64,000 nucleotides of DNA, from positions 19,989,001-20,053,000 of the forward strand of contig NC_037092.1 of assembly GCF_002994745.2 (NCBI RefSeq), in the 5' to 3' direction. Source of the DNA: Rosa chinensis. Taxonomy: Eukaryota; Streptophyta; Magnoliopsida; Rosales; Rosaceae. The translations under genes and the position numbers were made by a program. A model generated the notes under the pieces. It was not told the DNA's origin, searched no databases, and was given only the letters and a program-made list of their open reading frames with translations. This document shows positions 11,350 through 21,937 of the stretch, piece after piece; position 1 is the stretch's first letter; each line of letters starts with the position of its first letter.

Positions 11350-12750
11350 CAGCAGCATTTATACACAGCTTAAGATGAAATTATATAATCTTGATGTGAA
11401 TCTGATTACTACATTCCAGGTTATATAATTTCAAGTTATAACCATGGAGAAGGGACTAAAGGGTTGTATTATAACTTGAAGCAATTGATATGACAATAAC
11501 AGTATTTACATGTAAATCTAAATGCCACTTAATTTGTCCTCTGACTAAGATTCATTAGGAATCGGTTATACTATATCTTCACTTCCATATGTAATAGATT
11601 ATATTAAAAGAGTAGAAATACAATCATGCTTTGCTTAGGGTTGTAGGTCTTACAAGATTACCAAAAGAAAAAGGGCCATTTATTTCAAAAACTCCAGAAA
11701 GAAAGGAATATGCATGCCCTAAACTGAACTAACCAATACCTCTGGTGAGAATTTTTGAACTAATGATAAAATTTGGGTTAACTTGTCAAAGAGACATCAA
11801 CAATGGCACATACGCATACTTAACTTTGTGAAAAGCTGAAAAACAATAGGTGTATAGGGCATCCCAACACAAGGCATGTATTCGATGACTTATGAAATAT
11901 CCCAAACATACTATATCCAACTAATCTCCTAACATACTGTCAGAAAAATAATTAGAAATCATATAAAGTTGCAAAGAAGATAATATAGAACCCGTTAATA
12001 CAGAAATTGAAATTGAAATTGTAAGGAAGAAACTTGGGATATGAACAATGTACCTGATAACAACACTGGTATTAGCTTGAAAAGCAACGAATGAACTGCG
12101 GTCTTCCACAGCGCAATACCTGATAACAACATTGATTCGTACCATCCACTGTCAAAACAAACAACCAAATTAATCCATTTCGAGAAAGAGACGTACTGAG
12201 TAATCGCTGAGCTGTGAGGAGGCTCTCTCTAGAGGCATCAATTGGGACCAAGAGGAACGTGGAGGCCTTCTTCTTGAGCTTCTAGTCTTGGATTCGAGTG
12301 AAGAATTCGTCCGGGTGCTCCGAAGGAGATTCTTTTAGGGTTGACTCGGGGTTTGGTGACGGGTAAGCTTTTAAGAACTGGAGTTGATGGCTGGGTTATG
12401 GGGTTTTGGTTAGGTTTTGGTGGCTGTGATTGGATTTGGTAGAAGAAGGTGTCGGATCCATTGAGGATTTAGAGATGGAAGATTTAGGGTTGATTTGCAG
12501 CGAGAGAAGTGAAATTAGGAACAATGAGGACTGGACTCTAGAGAGAGAGAAATTCCCAAAGCGCGATGTTGAAGGATATAGTTGAGATTTCTGGGAGACA
12601 AGAGAATGAGGAGAAGACGAGAGTGAGACAGGAGGGATCTGCTATATTTTGACCAAGTGTCGAAGACGAAAAATGAATATTGGTTGGGGGTGCTTCTATC
12701 TCTCTTTCTTCTGGGACGCATATAGATTTTTTTTTTTTTTACTCATGACT
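11350..12750. other. CACTA interior, no gene recognised
   Basis: This stretch is AT-rich with no convincing coding region. At 12045-12145 a 15-bp segment (cctgataacaacact/att) is repeated about 65 bp apart next to splice-like signals on the minus strand, possibly another captured but unrecognised exon. 12190-12680 is more GC-rich and could derive from a 5' gene region. Confidence 0.5.
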
Positions 12751-13350
12751 CATACAACAGATAAATCAAATTCTATTGTCGGATTATCTACATATAAAAT
12801 TTGAGTTGAGAGTCTGAGAGGGAAAACTCCCGCCTATGTACAATCACAAAATCAGTTTTTGCGTAGATGCTTATCCTTACTCATTCAGACAACATAAATA
12901 TATCATTACGTTGTAAGAACCTAAAATTATCACACAAGTAACCAACATTTCAAGCAAAATTTTGTCATTTTGGGGCACATCCAAATCTTGCCGCCTACAT
13001 TTCCCTCACTTGGACAACACAAGGCTAAACACTATTGTATGACATTTTACAAGTTACACTCATACAACATAAACAAGCAAACTGTTGTACTATGTAGTAA
13101 AAATTAGTGCATGTGAGGTAGAATTTGGAGCCAAATTTGAGTGAAGGTAGGAGGGAAATCTGCCGCTATTTTTTTATCATTCACACAACAAAATATTCTT
13201 ATCAGTGTTGTGCAATCACCTTCTACATAAAAACATCAAAAAATTTATGGTCTTCTACAACGTGAGGTTCTTAATCGTGTTGTATGATTGACTTTCCATC
13301 ATCACACAACATTTTTTTTTTTCGTTGTGTAAAAACTGTTGTATGTTGAG
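12750..13350. repeat. Right subterminal repeat region of the CACTA element
   Basis: Repeated motifs of the type acacaaca and tgttgtatga occur in both orientations next to the right CACTA terminus. They mirror 7350-7740. Confidence 0.85.
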
Positions 13351-13365
13351 GTTATTGGCCTAGTG

Positions 13366-14803
13366 TCAAATAGGATAGGGTATGGGTCATACAAATGAAG
13401 CTCAGCCCGATTGAGCTCGTAAGGGCCAAGCCCGGCCCTAAAATATATATTTTATTTTTCCTATTTTGTATTTCATAGAAACATAGAATTTGTCACAAAT
13501 AGAATCTGCCATTTAGCCTAAATCCAATATTAATTGAAGCCCATTTTGTCTAACAGCCCAACTCCAAAAGTCCAATTCCAACTCTTCAAGAGTGAAAAAC
13601 CCAGAGTCCTATCTCTACCTCTAGACTTAAACATTAGCAGTAGCCGCCTTCTCTTTTTCATTTTCGTCGTCGAGAGTTCAACACAACTATGTCATTGAAA
13701 GGATCTCGAAGACCCACCAAAGCACGAATGTCTCAGATTCCTATTCAAATATCTCTACGACTCTATCTATCAACCTTGACAACATTAGTGGCCGGAAATT
13801 TCAACCCAAATGAGGATGATGGCAAGCGAAGCCGAGCCACAGTCGACGACAACTTCGAAGATGATGTCAGGACCAGAGATCGAGGAATGTAATCTAATTC
13901 GGAGATGATGTCAAGAATTCCAACAAAGATTTCGGCGATTTCAAACGCCCAAGGTGAGAAGTACGAGGCATAGTAGCTGAGGATGGGCTCTGTTGTTGTT
14001 GGTGTTTTGTGTTTTCTGGTTGATTTTGCTATGATCAAATCGGAGTAGAGCATGGTGGGAGGAAAGATTAGTATCCTTGAAGGCTTGAACTTCTGCAATT
14101 TTTTAGCAAACCTATTTGGGGTGCTATCTTAATTAATGGTTGATTTTAGAACCTGCTAAAGATCAGCTACTATTGATTCTTTCTTTGAGATGATGATATG
14201 GCATATTAGCCTCCTATATACTCTTGTGATTTGTTGTACGTCGTTTTCGTTATATATATATATATTGCATATTCTCGTGTAAATTGAATTGAGTACTGAT
14301 CAATTCGGAATCTTTATTCATAATTGCAGGAAATTCTGAAGACAATAGAGCATGGAGGAAGTTCATTGATATAATTGCAAGAATCTTCAAGTCCACAAGA
14401 ATGATTTATTTTGTAATTTTTTTGTTTGAAGAATTAATTGGTAGCAAACTACTCTTCATATCTTTGTTCTTCTAATTGTTTTTGAACGAGTAATTGAAAA
14501 TTTCACTTTCACTTGATATCATTAGACATCAGACAATTTTAATTGCGTATATTGAAGAATTTTTTATTTTTTTTTTCAGTTTGAGTTTATTTTAAGTAAA
14601 GCCCGGCCCGGCTCTATGTAAAAGGGCTAGCCCACTCAGCCCTTTCGACCCTTGCGGGATGGGCCTTAAGGGCGGGTAAGGGCTTAGATATTGAACCCCT
14701 GGCCCGGCCTGTCCCGACCCTAAATTTTGTTGACTTGGTCAAAGCCCGGCCGTCCCTACCCTAAGCCCTAAAATTTAAGGTAGGGCCGGCCCATGATGAC
14801 TTA
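13366..14803. other. Right part of the GC-rich TIR element
   Basis: This continues the element interrupted by CACTA. 13440-14580 is AT-rich and non-coding; a 67-residue frame at 13689-13892 (+) has no recognisable family. 14600-14800 is a block of cccggcc/gggccgg-rich terminal sequence. Confidence 0.55.
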
Positions 14804-14865
14804 CGTTAACTTAGTTAGCACACGAGGGGTTTTTTCGTCTTTTCAACTATCACCCAAAAAAAAGT

Positions 14866-15290
14866 ATTAATTTCAATTTACCCCCCTGAGGTTTGGGGGT
14901 GTCGTCATGTCACTCCATCTACTCTCAATTTTAAATTTTCACCCCCTGAGCTTTCCAATTTTCCTCGACCGTGTCCATTCCGTCCAAATTGGCCGTTAAG
15001 TCCGAAAATGGGGCCCACTTTAAGGGCTAAAAGGGTCATTTAAAAAAAAAGAATAAAAAATCATTCTACTTGTTCTTCCCCTCAGCTTCCTCAACCTCCC
15101 AAATTTTCACCCCCTGAGCTTTCCAATTTTCCTCGACCGTGTCCATTCCGTCCAAATTGGCCGTTAAGTCCGAAAATGGGGCCCACTTTAAGAGCTAAAA
15201 TGGTCATTTAAAAAAAAAGAATAAAAAACCAAAAATAAAAAATCATTCTTCTTCTTCTTCCCCTCAGCTTCCTCAACCTCCCAAAATCCG
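14866..15290. repeat. Left TIR with internal tandem duplication
   Basis: After the left TIR (14866-15041), the segment from about 14934 to 15100 is repeated almost unchanged at 15101-15290. It includes the gggcccactttaa block and a cttcccctcagcttcctcaacctccc tail split over both copies. The right TIR has only one copy. Confidence 0.8.
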
Positions 15291-15574
15291 ACCCTAGGAA
15301 ACCCATTACCATCATCACCAACTCATTTTCGCTCCAAAATATCTAATAACATACAAACAACAACCATGCCAAAAATACATCAAACTATGGGTCAATACCA
15401 GAGCTACCACAGTGATCTTAAGATAAGCTCTCACTAAGCTTCAACACTAATTTTTCTGGTTAACAAATCTTGAACAAGTCTCAAACACCAATGCAACTTT
15501 CTCAAATCTCAAACAATTTTTTTCACCTTCTCACATATACACACACAAATCATAGACACAAAATGGTGACTCAC

Positions 15575-15676
15575 ATAGCCATTGAACTGTCGAGCAGCTG
15601 CTTCTACTTCCTGAGCACTCGACATGGTCACAAACCCGAATCCCCTTCTTCTCCCAGTCATCTTGTCATATATCAC
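15575..15676 (-). pseudogene. Captured chloroplast RNA-binding protein exon 2 (cp29-like RRM)
   Basis: A 102-bp exon lies between ttttgcag and gtgagt. It encodes VIYDKMTG, RRRGFGFVTMSS, AQEVEAAARQFNGY. RGFGFVTM is the RNP1 motif of the first RRM in plant chloroplast ribonucleoproteins of the cp28/cp29/cp31 group, which bind and stabilise plastid transcripts. It joins in frame to the exon at 15795-15990 across a short intron. It sits inside a TIR element with no start of its own, so it is a captured fragment. Confidence 0.85.
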
Positions 15677-15794
15677 CTGCAAAATCCACCAAAAAGACTC
15701 CATTTATCCCACACAAAAAAACATTGAACCCACAATTTATCTCCATTCAATTCAAAAAAAGATGCAAAATTTCGAATGAAAAACAAAACCATAC

Positions 15795-15990
15795 CTCAAC
15801 CATCTCAACATTTCCAGCACCTTCGAAGAGCTCAGTTAGCGACAGTGAGGGGAAGGTTTTCGATGAAGAGCTTGAGGTCAGGCAAGAAATTGGGCTCACC
15901 GGCCTCGTCACTGAGAACCTCCTCGTCCTGCTCGAAGTTCGAAACGGCGTCGTCACTGAGAACCTCATCATCCTCCTGGTAACCTTCGCC
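15795..15990 (-). pseudogene. Captured chloroplast RNA-binding protein exon 1 (cp29-like), frameshifted
   Basis: On the minus strand one frame gives an acidic stretch (EGYQEDDEVLSDD, later QDEEVLSDEAGEPNF) followed by LPDLKLFIENLPLTV. A neighbouring frame gives ELFEGAGNVEMVE up to a gtatgg donor. These are the acidic linker and the start of the first RRM (RNP2 region) of cp29-type proteins. A small deletion near 15835 shifts the frame between the two halves. The intact counterpart in the family reads PDLKLFVGNLPF.VDSAQLA.LFE.AGNVEMVEV. The fragment is non-functional. Confidence 0.82.
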
Positions 15991-16392
15991 GCTCTTCTAC
16001 CTCCACTTTTGAATTCATTTTTATCCAAATCTGAATCGGACTCCAACCCAACAACTCGAAGCCCTTGTGGAGCTAGAAAGTCACTGAATTTAGAGCTGGA
16101 ACCCAGAGAATTTGACTCCACCCCAAACCCTAGCCCCGAATTGGAATTTGACCCTGATATCATTGCCGTCATCACCTTCGATTTCCAATTCAGTCACGAA
16201 CAGATCCGAACTGAAGACGAGAAGGCAATCGGTCATCGCCACCCTCGTCCACTCATCCTTCGCCACCATGTGGATCTTGTGAAGCTTTTGGACCAATTCG
16301 ATGATGTTTCGATCGGACAATCTAATGCTCGATTTTGCTTGTTGTGCCTACTCAAATCGCTTATCTAATTCCACCAATTAGTTATCCAGCAA

Positions 16393-16521
16393 ATGGGCAT
16401 CAACTCACCCAATCTAGACGGTGAATCGAGCCCGACCACTTCCGCCTCTCTCTCCCTCAACATTCGCATGCTCTTCTCGGCCGAGAACCCCAACAAGGTT
16501 GGAATCAAGTATGGCAAGTAT
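16393..16521 (+). pseudogene. Captured LEA_2/NDR1-HIN1-like fragment (tentative)
   Basis: The plus frame from the ATG at 16393 reads SASLSLNI followed by FSAENPNKVGIKYGKY. The string ENPNKVGIKYG resembles the start of the LEA_2 domain in NHL proteins (typically LN...A.NPNKKIGI.Y). Similarity ends after about 43 residues. The remaining open frame to 16710 runs into the element's own TIR. It is opposite in strand to the cp29 fragment, so a second, independent capture is likely. Confidence 0.45.
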
Positions 16522-16934
16522 GTACCCCGACATCCCATTCCCTCAAGGGCATCAGAGGTGGAGAGTGGTTTGAATGATGAAGATGAGAAGAGGAAGGCCA
16601 GATTGATGAGGTTCAGATCGTTGGGGAGAGGAGAGGAGGAAGAAGTAGAAAATTTTTTTTCTTTTGGTCGAGGTTTTGTTTTGTCTTCAAATGACCCTTT
16701 TAGCCCTTAAAGTGGGCCCCATTGTCGAACTTAACGGCCAATTGGATGGAATGGACATGGTTTAGGAAAATTGAAAAGCTCAGGGGGTAAAATTTTAAAA
16801 TTCAGAGTAGAGGGGGTGACATGACGACACCCCCAAATTTCAGGGGGGTAAACTGAAATTAATCCAAAAAAAATTAAATAAACCAACACAATGTTAAAGA
16901 AATAAATAAAGAATACAAAACTGTTCTTCATTAA

Positions 16935-17213
16935 GAGCAACTCCAACAGCTTCCCCATATTTTGGTTTTTCTCTATTTTAGGGAAAAACGAGCCTTTTTT
17001 GCTCCAACGGATTCCCTATAACTTTCTCCATTTTAGGGAAAGTGAGGAGAGAGAGAACAAAATTCCCTAAATTTACAGCAATCTCTAAAATTTTAAGGAA
17101 GAATTTACAGTAAACTAGGGAATCTGTTGGAGTTGAAGAAGAAAAATTGCTTAAAGCTTTGACTTTTGCTTCCCTATAATACAAAAATTATAGAGAAGCT
17201 GTTGGAGTTGCTC
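16935..17213 (+). mobile_element. MITE family 1 (PIF/Harbinger-like), copy 1
   Basis: The 279-bp element has inverted ends GAGCAACTCCAACAGCTT and AAGCTGTTGGAGTTGCTC and a 3-bp target duplication, taa, at 16932-16934 and 17214-17216. The 3-bp TAA/TTA duplication suggests a Tourist-type MITE. An inverted relative lies at 28319-28612. Confidence 0.85.
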
Positions 17214-17216
17214 TAA

Positions 17217-17890
17217 AAGAAGGAAAAAAAAAAAACTTGCCCTTTGTCGCTTCTTCCATGTTCATCTCTTCTTCTTCTTCACTCCCTTTATTTCATGATT
17301 GGTCGTTAGCTTGCAACTGTTCGCTTAATTAATAATTGCTAGTTACATCAAATGATTGGATTATCATATCACTGAAGGAGAAACCATCTTTTTTCATTTA
17401 GGTTTCTAGTTTTCTTTTTTTTTGAAGGTCGGACTGGTCATTAATATTTCAAACATACATATGAGAATTTGATATTTCATGTTTCCAGTTGGAGGTTTGT
17501 ATTGTGTTTAAGATTGAGGAGCCATTGAACAAACTAAAACATTTATATGTATGGAATATGAAAATTAAGATTACAACAAGCATGTGAAGGTCATCTTGAT
17601 TGATTCAAGTTGGGATTGATTTATATTGATCTCGATAAAAGGAAGATAGATGAAGAGGGCATGCTGAGAAGAAGATATATAATTGAGAGATAGACATAGA
17701 AGAAGAGGAGAGAATGAGGGAAAAAGAAAAAACAGTTGTGGGAGACGATTAGTAGTATTTTTTTTAAAAAAATTTTGAACAAAGTAGTTTTGTATTTTTT
17801 TCTTGATTTATTAATATATGAGGGTAATATTGGAAGATTAGTGGCAAAAAATTTATAGTTAGCCGGTGTACTAAGATTTTTGTTGGGTAC
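17217..17890. other. MULE-2 interior, nothing recognised
   Basis: AT-rich sequence with a short cttcttcttctt tract near 17268; no coding signal seen. Confidence 0.5.
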
Positions 17891-18369
17891 AAATAGCACT
17901 AAGTTAACGAAGAAATTGGATGGAACGAAAATTTAACTATAGGGTGTAAATCGGCAATATTTAGAAAATTGAGGGTGTAAATAATCAAAATTGAAATGTT
18001 ATGGGGTAAATCGGCAGTCATGAAAAAAGTTAAGGGGTAATTTGACAATTTTGTCTTCTAATAATGCCCAATTATGTTTTGGTTTGGTTCATGGATCAGA
18101 CCTGTTGTTTTCCAGTTAAGGGGGAGATGTAATTTTCTTTCTTCCCGGTATTTCAAGAGTTGGTTTTTTTTTTTCTTTTGGTCAAAGGTTTTTCTTTCTG
18201 TTCATAATAGTTTTTTTTATTCTTAACATAACCCAATTATAATCATCACTCAATAATGAGTCAACGAAAATATAACGGTTGTATGAATTGTATGGTGGAG
18301 GCTTTCATATGAAATGAGAGAGAGAGAGAGAAGAGACAGAAAATGTAGAGAAAAAATTTTAAAAAAAAT

Positions 18370-18608
18370 TAGAAATTAGATTAAATAAGAAATGTCTATT
18401 TTTGCCTCCTTGAGGGGTTTAAAATCTGAAAAGTGTGCCCCTATATCGGCTCCAACCAGCACATAACGTCATACTTCGAGTCAAAATTTAAATTTTAGAC
18501 TAGGATGATGTCATTTGAGAATATAGGGACCAACGAGATTAATTCTCAGAAAAAGGGACCAAACTGATTTTAACCCTAAAGTTCAAGGGAGTAAACTGAA
18601 TATAATCC
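18370..18608 (-). repeat. Right terminal inverted repeat of MULE-1
   Basis: Inverted partner of 5727-5965, followed directly by the 9-bp duplication tatgtttaa at 18609-18617. Confidence 0.88.
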
Positions 18609-18617
18609 TATGTTTAA

Positions 18618-19340
18618 ACAAATTTCAAAGGAGATTAGGGCTTCGCAAAGAGAAGAGAGGTTCTGTTTGATAAATGAAAATGGGGATATGGAAATTTTGG
18701 ATTTTGAAGTGTAAGAGAGAATTAGAAAGAGTTGGCAACTGCCATCTTAGCAGCTAGAGGTGGCTATTTGGTGGAAGTATCACAACCCAAAAGTACGTAC
18801 ATCATACTGTATATTCGTCTTGCATGCTTTTTAACACAAATTTACCCAAAATGTTTTTTATGTTTTTCACTTGTCCTATAGATCACAACTAAGAATAAGT
18901 AGATAAATAATATGAATGACCAAACCCTAGGCGACTTCGTGTCCTCCATCCCGCGACGAGTTCACACGCCTTTATCTTAGCAACGATGATGCATGCCTCC
19001 TTCTAGCGGGCCTTCAAAGCAGCCAAGCCCAGTGGCCTTCACACTTTTAGAGTTTTAGTGTTTGTTCATTGATATCCATCTGTGGATTTGTCTTTGCTTT
19101 TGATCTTCATCCTCAATGTGAGGATTGATGGATTTCAATTTGATTGGCAATGCTAATTAGGCTGCTTCGATTCGTGCCGCTTCGCGGCTATTATCTCTTC
19201 GTAGGAATAGGAATATATTTGATGGAGGTTTTAGGGCAAGGTTGCTACTGTTGGAGTCGATTGCGGTGGTGTTGTCGGCGATTTACTTCTAGTTCAATGG
19301 CTGATCAGATCTAGGCTTCACTGGGTCAGCAATGGCCTTT
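18618..19340. other. Intergenic, no gene supported
   Basis: Low-complexity and single-copy-looking sequence. 19190-19290 reads RRNRNIFDGGFRARL on the plus strand, weakly like the end of a LINE reverse transcriptase region, but it is too short to call. Confidence 0.4.
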
Positions 19341-19476
19341 TGAGAGTAGATGGAAGTATGACCGTTTGTTGTCTACTCTCTTGTAAGATGAAATTGATAA
19401 ACTCACCTTGAGAGTAGATGGAAGTATGATCGTTTGTTGTCTACTCCCTTGTAGGATGAAACTAATATACTCGCCT
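19341..19476 (+). repeat. 68-bp tandem duplication
   Basis: Two adjacent copies (about 19341-19408 and 19409-19476) start tgagagtagatggaagtatg and continue through a gtttgttgtctactc block to a ctcaccttg/ctcgccttg end. They differ at a few positions. Confidence 0.85.
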
Positions 19477-19584
19477 TGGGCTTCCTTCACTTAACGTTGG
19501 GCATCTAGCTCCCTAGCATCACTAGCTCAATAGTACAAACCACTCAACAATACAAACCATCACTAGTTACTCAAGTATTTAAAA

Positions 19585-20300
19585 TCTCTACACCATGAGC
19601 TTGAGGAGCAAGGAGGAGGAGGCAACTACCACAAAATCACACCATGATAGGGGAGACCCATATCCAGCACCACTTTCACCACCATTAATGGTCACTTCTC
19701 ACTTTCTGTCTCTCTTTAATTACTTGATGTATTATACTATGTTGAAGCTTGTTTACTTAGCTATGAGTAAGTAGTGAACTTGTTGGGGAAAGGGTTGAAA
19801 GCCATCGAATTTTGATTGATCTTTTGTTTATGATTTGATGACATTCATGTTGTCACCTTCACATGCTCAATCAAAATTTGAATGCATTTACTTAGACCTA
19901 ATCAATTTGAGTTAATGTGTTTGCCATGATATGAAGTTTTCGCTAAGTGATTGATTACCTTTAGACAAAAGAAAGCATGAAAGCACACCATGTGTGTATG
20001 TCAAGGTAGTGAGCTAAATCACCTAAAGATAGGATTGGTTTGATTGCTTGGTTACCTAAACTCTAAGCTTTATTCATTTATGGGCAAAAGATTGAGACTT
20101 ATCTGGTAATTGAATTTGTCCCCGGTTAGAGTTAATAAAATCAAAGAAGAGCTTAATTAGTAGTCTTATCCGGATAAGGTAATTGGACGATAGATTTAGC
20201 ATAATTCATATTCAATTCTACAATAGACCAGCTAGCTTGCTCAAGTGGAAAATTAAGGAAGAGATCTTCAACTTGATTCAAGTGATAACATACTCAAGAG
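19585..20300 (+). repeat. Dispersed repeat, inverted copy at 62790-63490
   Basis: Long blocks match the reverse complement of 62790-63490, for example gttgaagcttgt...agctatg, tagacctaatcaatttgagtta and the Tccgg(a)taag... segments. Similarity is imperfect but continuous over about 700 bp. The sequence is non-coding. It may be part of a large LTR retrotransposon, but no LTR boundary was found. Confidence 0.7.
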
Positions 20301-20384
20301 TGACCAGGGTTGAATCCACATTTTTGTCCTGAAATACGGTCTAGTTATCGCAATTCGTGAACCAAAATGTTCCGACTACATAAC

Positions 20385-21054
20385 TTTTCTTTCCAAATAT
20401 TGATTAATTTCATCCAAAAAAAAAATAGCATTAATAAATTAAATTTGGGAAATACAGATGTCTAAATTAAGAGGTAAGAAAAAATTTCACGTTAATTAGT
20501 GGCCATTAATTAACATCTACAATCTAAATATAAGGGAAAAACAAACAAAATAATAATAAATTCAGATCTAATGTTTAAACCCTAGCTACATAAAGAGAAA
20601 ACAATGAACAAAAAAATATGTACAATCATATGAATATGTATTTTTCACATTATATTTTCAAACTTTGTAGGAACCAAACAAAGGTTGAATTCATATACAT
20701 GTGTTCTGCAAATCTATTAATCGAATGTACATGCAAATCTATTGACTGAATTGCATAAAACTTTTTCTACTCTTGATTGAACAAAAAATAATTGTTGTTT
20801 AAATCTAAGCATAAGTGTAATGAAAAAAAAATGAAAGAAAGCCAATTTTTTCTTTTTTCTTTTTTCTTTTTTCTTTTTTCTTGAAGAAGCCAAAATAATT
20901 TAGAGTAATTAGATTTTGGAAGGATAAGATGGTATTTTTTTCAAGAATTATATGGGATAATTTGACAAATAGGTGATGTGTGTAGATGACAAGACATGAC
21001 ACCTAAGATTGAGGCGACAAAGTTTACGCCTCATTGAGGCCGCAAATCATTTTC
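20385..21054 (+). mobile_element. MULE-type MITE family 2, 5'-truncated copy
   Basis: This is a direct repeat of about 39600-40264: shared blocks include ttgattaatttcatcc, gtctaaattaagaggtaag and aaaccctagctacataaagagaaaa. The right end has the family terminus (gcctcattgaggc, then aaatcattttc). The left terminus is missing; similarity begins abruptly near 20385 at the border with the preceding dispersed repeat. Confidence 0.8.
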
Positions 21055-21297
21055 TATTTTATAATGATAATCTTCTTTCGATAACCAAACACACACAAGA
21101 GTTTCAGGTCTCTCGTTTTTAATTCTTAAATATAATGTACACGTACTCGTAGCCTACATCCTATATCAAGCTGATAACATATAATCCAATAAGATCAAAC
21201 GATCTGATAAACATATGAACAAGAAATGGATAAAAAATTAAGGAATGAAGACTCTCGATAGGATTCAAAAATTGCACTTGATAGTCTTAAAATTACT
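21055..21297. other. Intergenic, nothing recognised
   Basis: AT-rich sequence between a truncated MITE and a coding remnant; no feature seen. Confidence 0.4.
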
Positions 21298-21492
21298 AGT
21301 AGCGATCTTTGCAATATCGTTGTAATTGGTCAACAATGGAGCATGCATCATTGCACTTACGAACCCGGACTCCCACATAATTAAAATTAGACCCAACGCT
21401 GCTCTCTGTGGCCGTGTACTTGTTTCGAAGATTGATCTTGATGACTATATCTTCAACATCGGTAGCATCACATATACAGTCGTCCTTCTATT
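21298..21492 (-). pseudogene. Unrecognised coding remnant with clustered cysteines
   Basis: The minus strand is open for about 64 codons ending in a stop near 21298. It contains DDCICDATDVEDIVIKI, a middle with NKYTATESSVGSNFN, and VRVRKCNDACSIVDQL. Composition looks like real protein, with hydrophobic/charged alternation and paired Cys residues. An in-frame stop just upstream suggests a decayed exon. I do not recognise the family. Confidence 0.35.
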
Positions 21493-21903
21493 GCACTACT
21501 AACGCTTTCAGAGGTTTGACATCGAATAACTCATGTTGCCCTTAAAATAAAAGTGTCAAAAGACTTGAGTTTGCCTTTCTCCCTTGATAAAACGAGTTCA
21601 TATACTTCACCCTACAGAATCTCTGGCATTTTCATAATCTGTGAATTCTATTGATTCGAAATGATCATAATGGACGTCGTAATACGTGTTTGGATTTTGA
21701 AGAGTGATCCTCGATCGAGGGCAAAGTTATAGTTTAGGGTTTTGTTACTACTGAAGTTGGTGAAGTAGCTGAACTTGGTGAGCGAGGCATGAGTGACACA
21801 AGGGCGTACCAGTCGCAGGGCTGGTTGGGCTATAGCCCAATCCAGAATCAAGGAGAAAAAGCCCCAAGTATAGGTATTGCCCATAATACTTAAAAAAAAA
21901 AAA

Positions 21904-21905
21904 TT

Positions 21906-21937
<32 letters not shown>

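Larger units (their letters stand above)
7333..13365. mobile_element. CACTA (En/Spm-type) transposon carrying host gene fragments
   Basis: The left end reads CACTAGGCCAA and the right end TTGGCCTAGTG, an inverted 11-bp terminus. A 3-bp target duplication, tca, flanks it (7330-7332 and 13366-13368). Both subterminal regions (7350-7740 and 12750-13350) are packed with copies of a motif like cacacaac/gttgtgtg in both orientations, as expected for CACTA transposase binding sites. No transposase was seen in the 6-kb interior. Instead the minus strand carries exon pieces of two unrelated host genes with their introns (8518-9150 and 9957-11011). It is a non-autonomous, gene-capturing element. Confidence 0.92.
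7254..14803. mobile_element. GC-rich TIR element (hAT or MULE) nested in MULE-2 and split by CACTA
   Basis: An 11-bp direct repeat, cgttaacttag, occurs at 7244-7254 and 14804-14814. Just inside it the ends are inverted relatives: tcatcatttggccc on the left, and tcatcatgggccggccc when the right end is reversed. Runs of cccggcc/gggccgg fill both ends (7263-7325 and 14600-14795). The body without CACTA is about 1.5 kb and has no recognisable transposase. The exact ends, and so whether the duplication is 8 bp (hAT) or 9 bp (Mutator), are not settled. Confidence 0.65.
14866..16862. mobile_element. Pack-type TIR element with two captured gene fragments
   Basis: Terminal inverted repeats of about 175 bp lie at 14866-15041 and 16689-16862. 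They share blocks such as gggggtgtcgtcatgtca and gggcccactttaagggctaa. The flanks carry ccaaaaaaaagt on the left and ccaaaaaaaatt on the right, a possible 9- to 12-bp target duplication, but the A-run makes this weak. Long TIRs suggest a Mutator-like element. The interior carries a cp29-like RRM fragment on the minus strand and an LEA_2-like fragment on the plus strand. No transposase was seen. Confidence 0.82.
6399..18055. mobile_element. MULE-2: Mutator-like element nested in MULE-1
   Basis: The left arm starts ggcaaaatagccaaattac at 6399. The inverted right arm ends at 18055 and reads gacaaaattgtcaaattac on the other strand. Both arms contain cgatttacaccctat and the motif for ttccatccaattt. 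Nine-base flanks ttttaataa (6390-6398) and ttctaataa (18056-18064) match at eight of nine positions, as expected for an aged Mutator target duplication. The interior is non-coding apart from nested elements at 7254-14803, 14866-16862 and 16935-17213. Confidence 0.82.
5727..18608. mobile_element. MULE-1: outermost Mutator-like element, 12.9 kb with nested insertions
   Basis: About 240 bp at 5727-5965 are repeated in inverted orientation at 18370-18608, sharing long stretches such as cagtttac and tgaactttagggttaaaat. A perfect 9-bp direct repeat, tatgtttaa, flanks the pair (5718-5726 and 18609-18617). Long terminal inverted repeats with a 9-bp target duplication are diagnostic of the Mutator superfamily. 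Without the nested insertion the element is only about 1.2 kb. It encodes no transposase but carries a QSOX-like exon fragment, so it is a Pack-MULE. Everything from 6399 to 18055 arrived later. Confidence 0.9.

Noticed and set aside
15724..16368. Plus-strand frame of 214 codons across the cp29-like fragment
   Set aside because: It is the antisense shadow of the captured RRM exons, which explain the sequence better.
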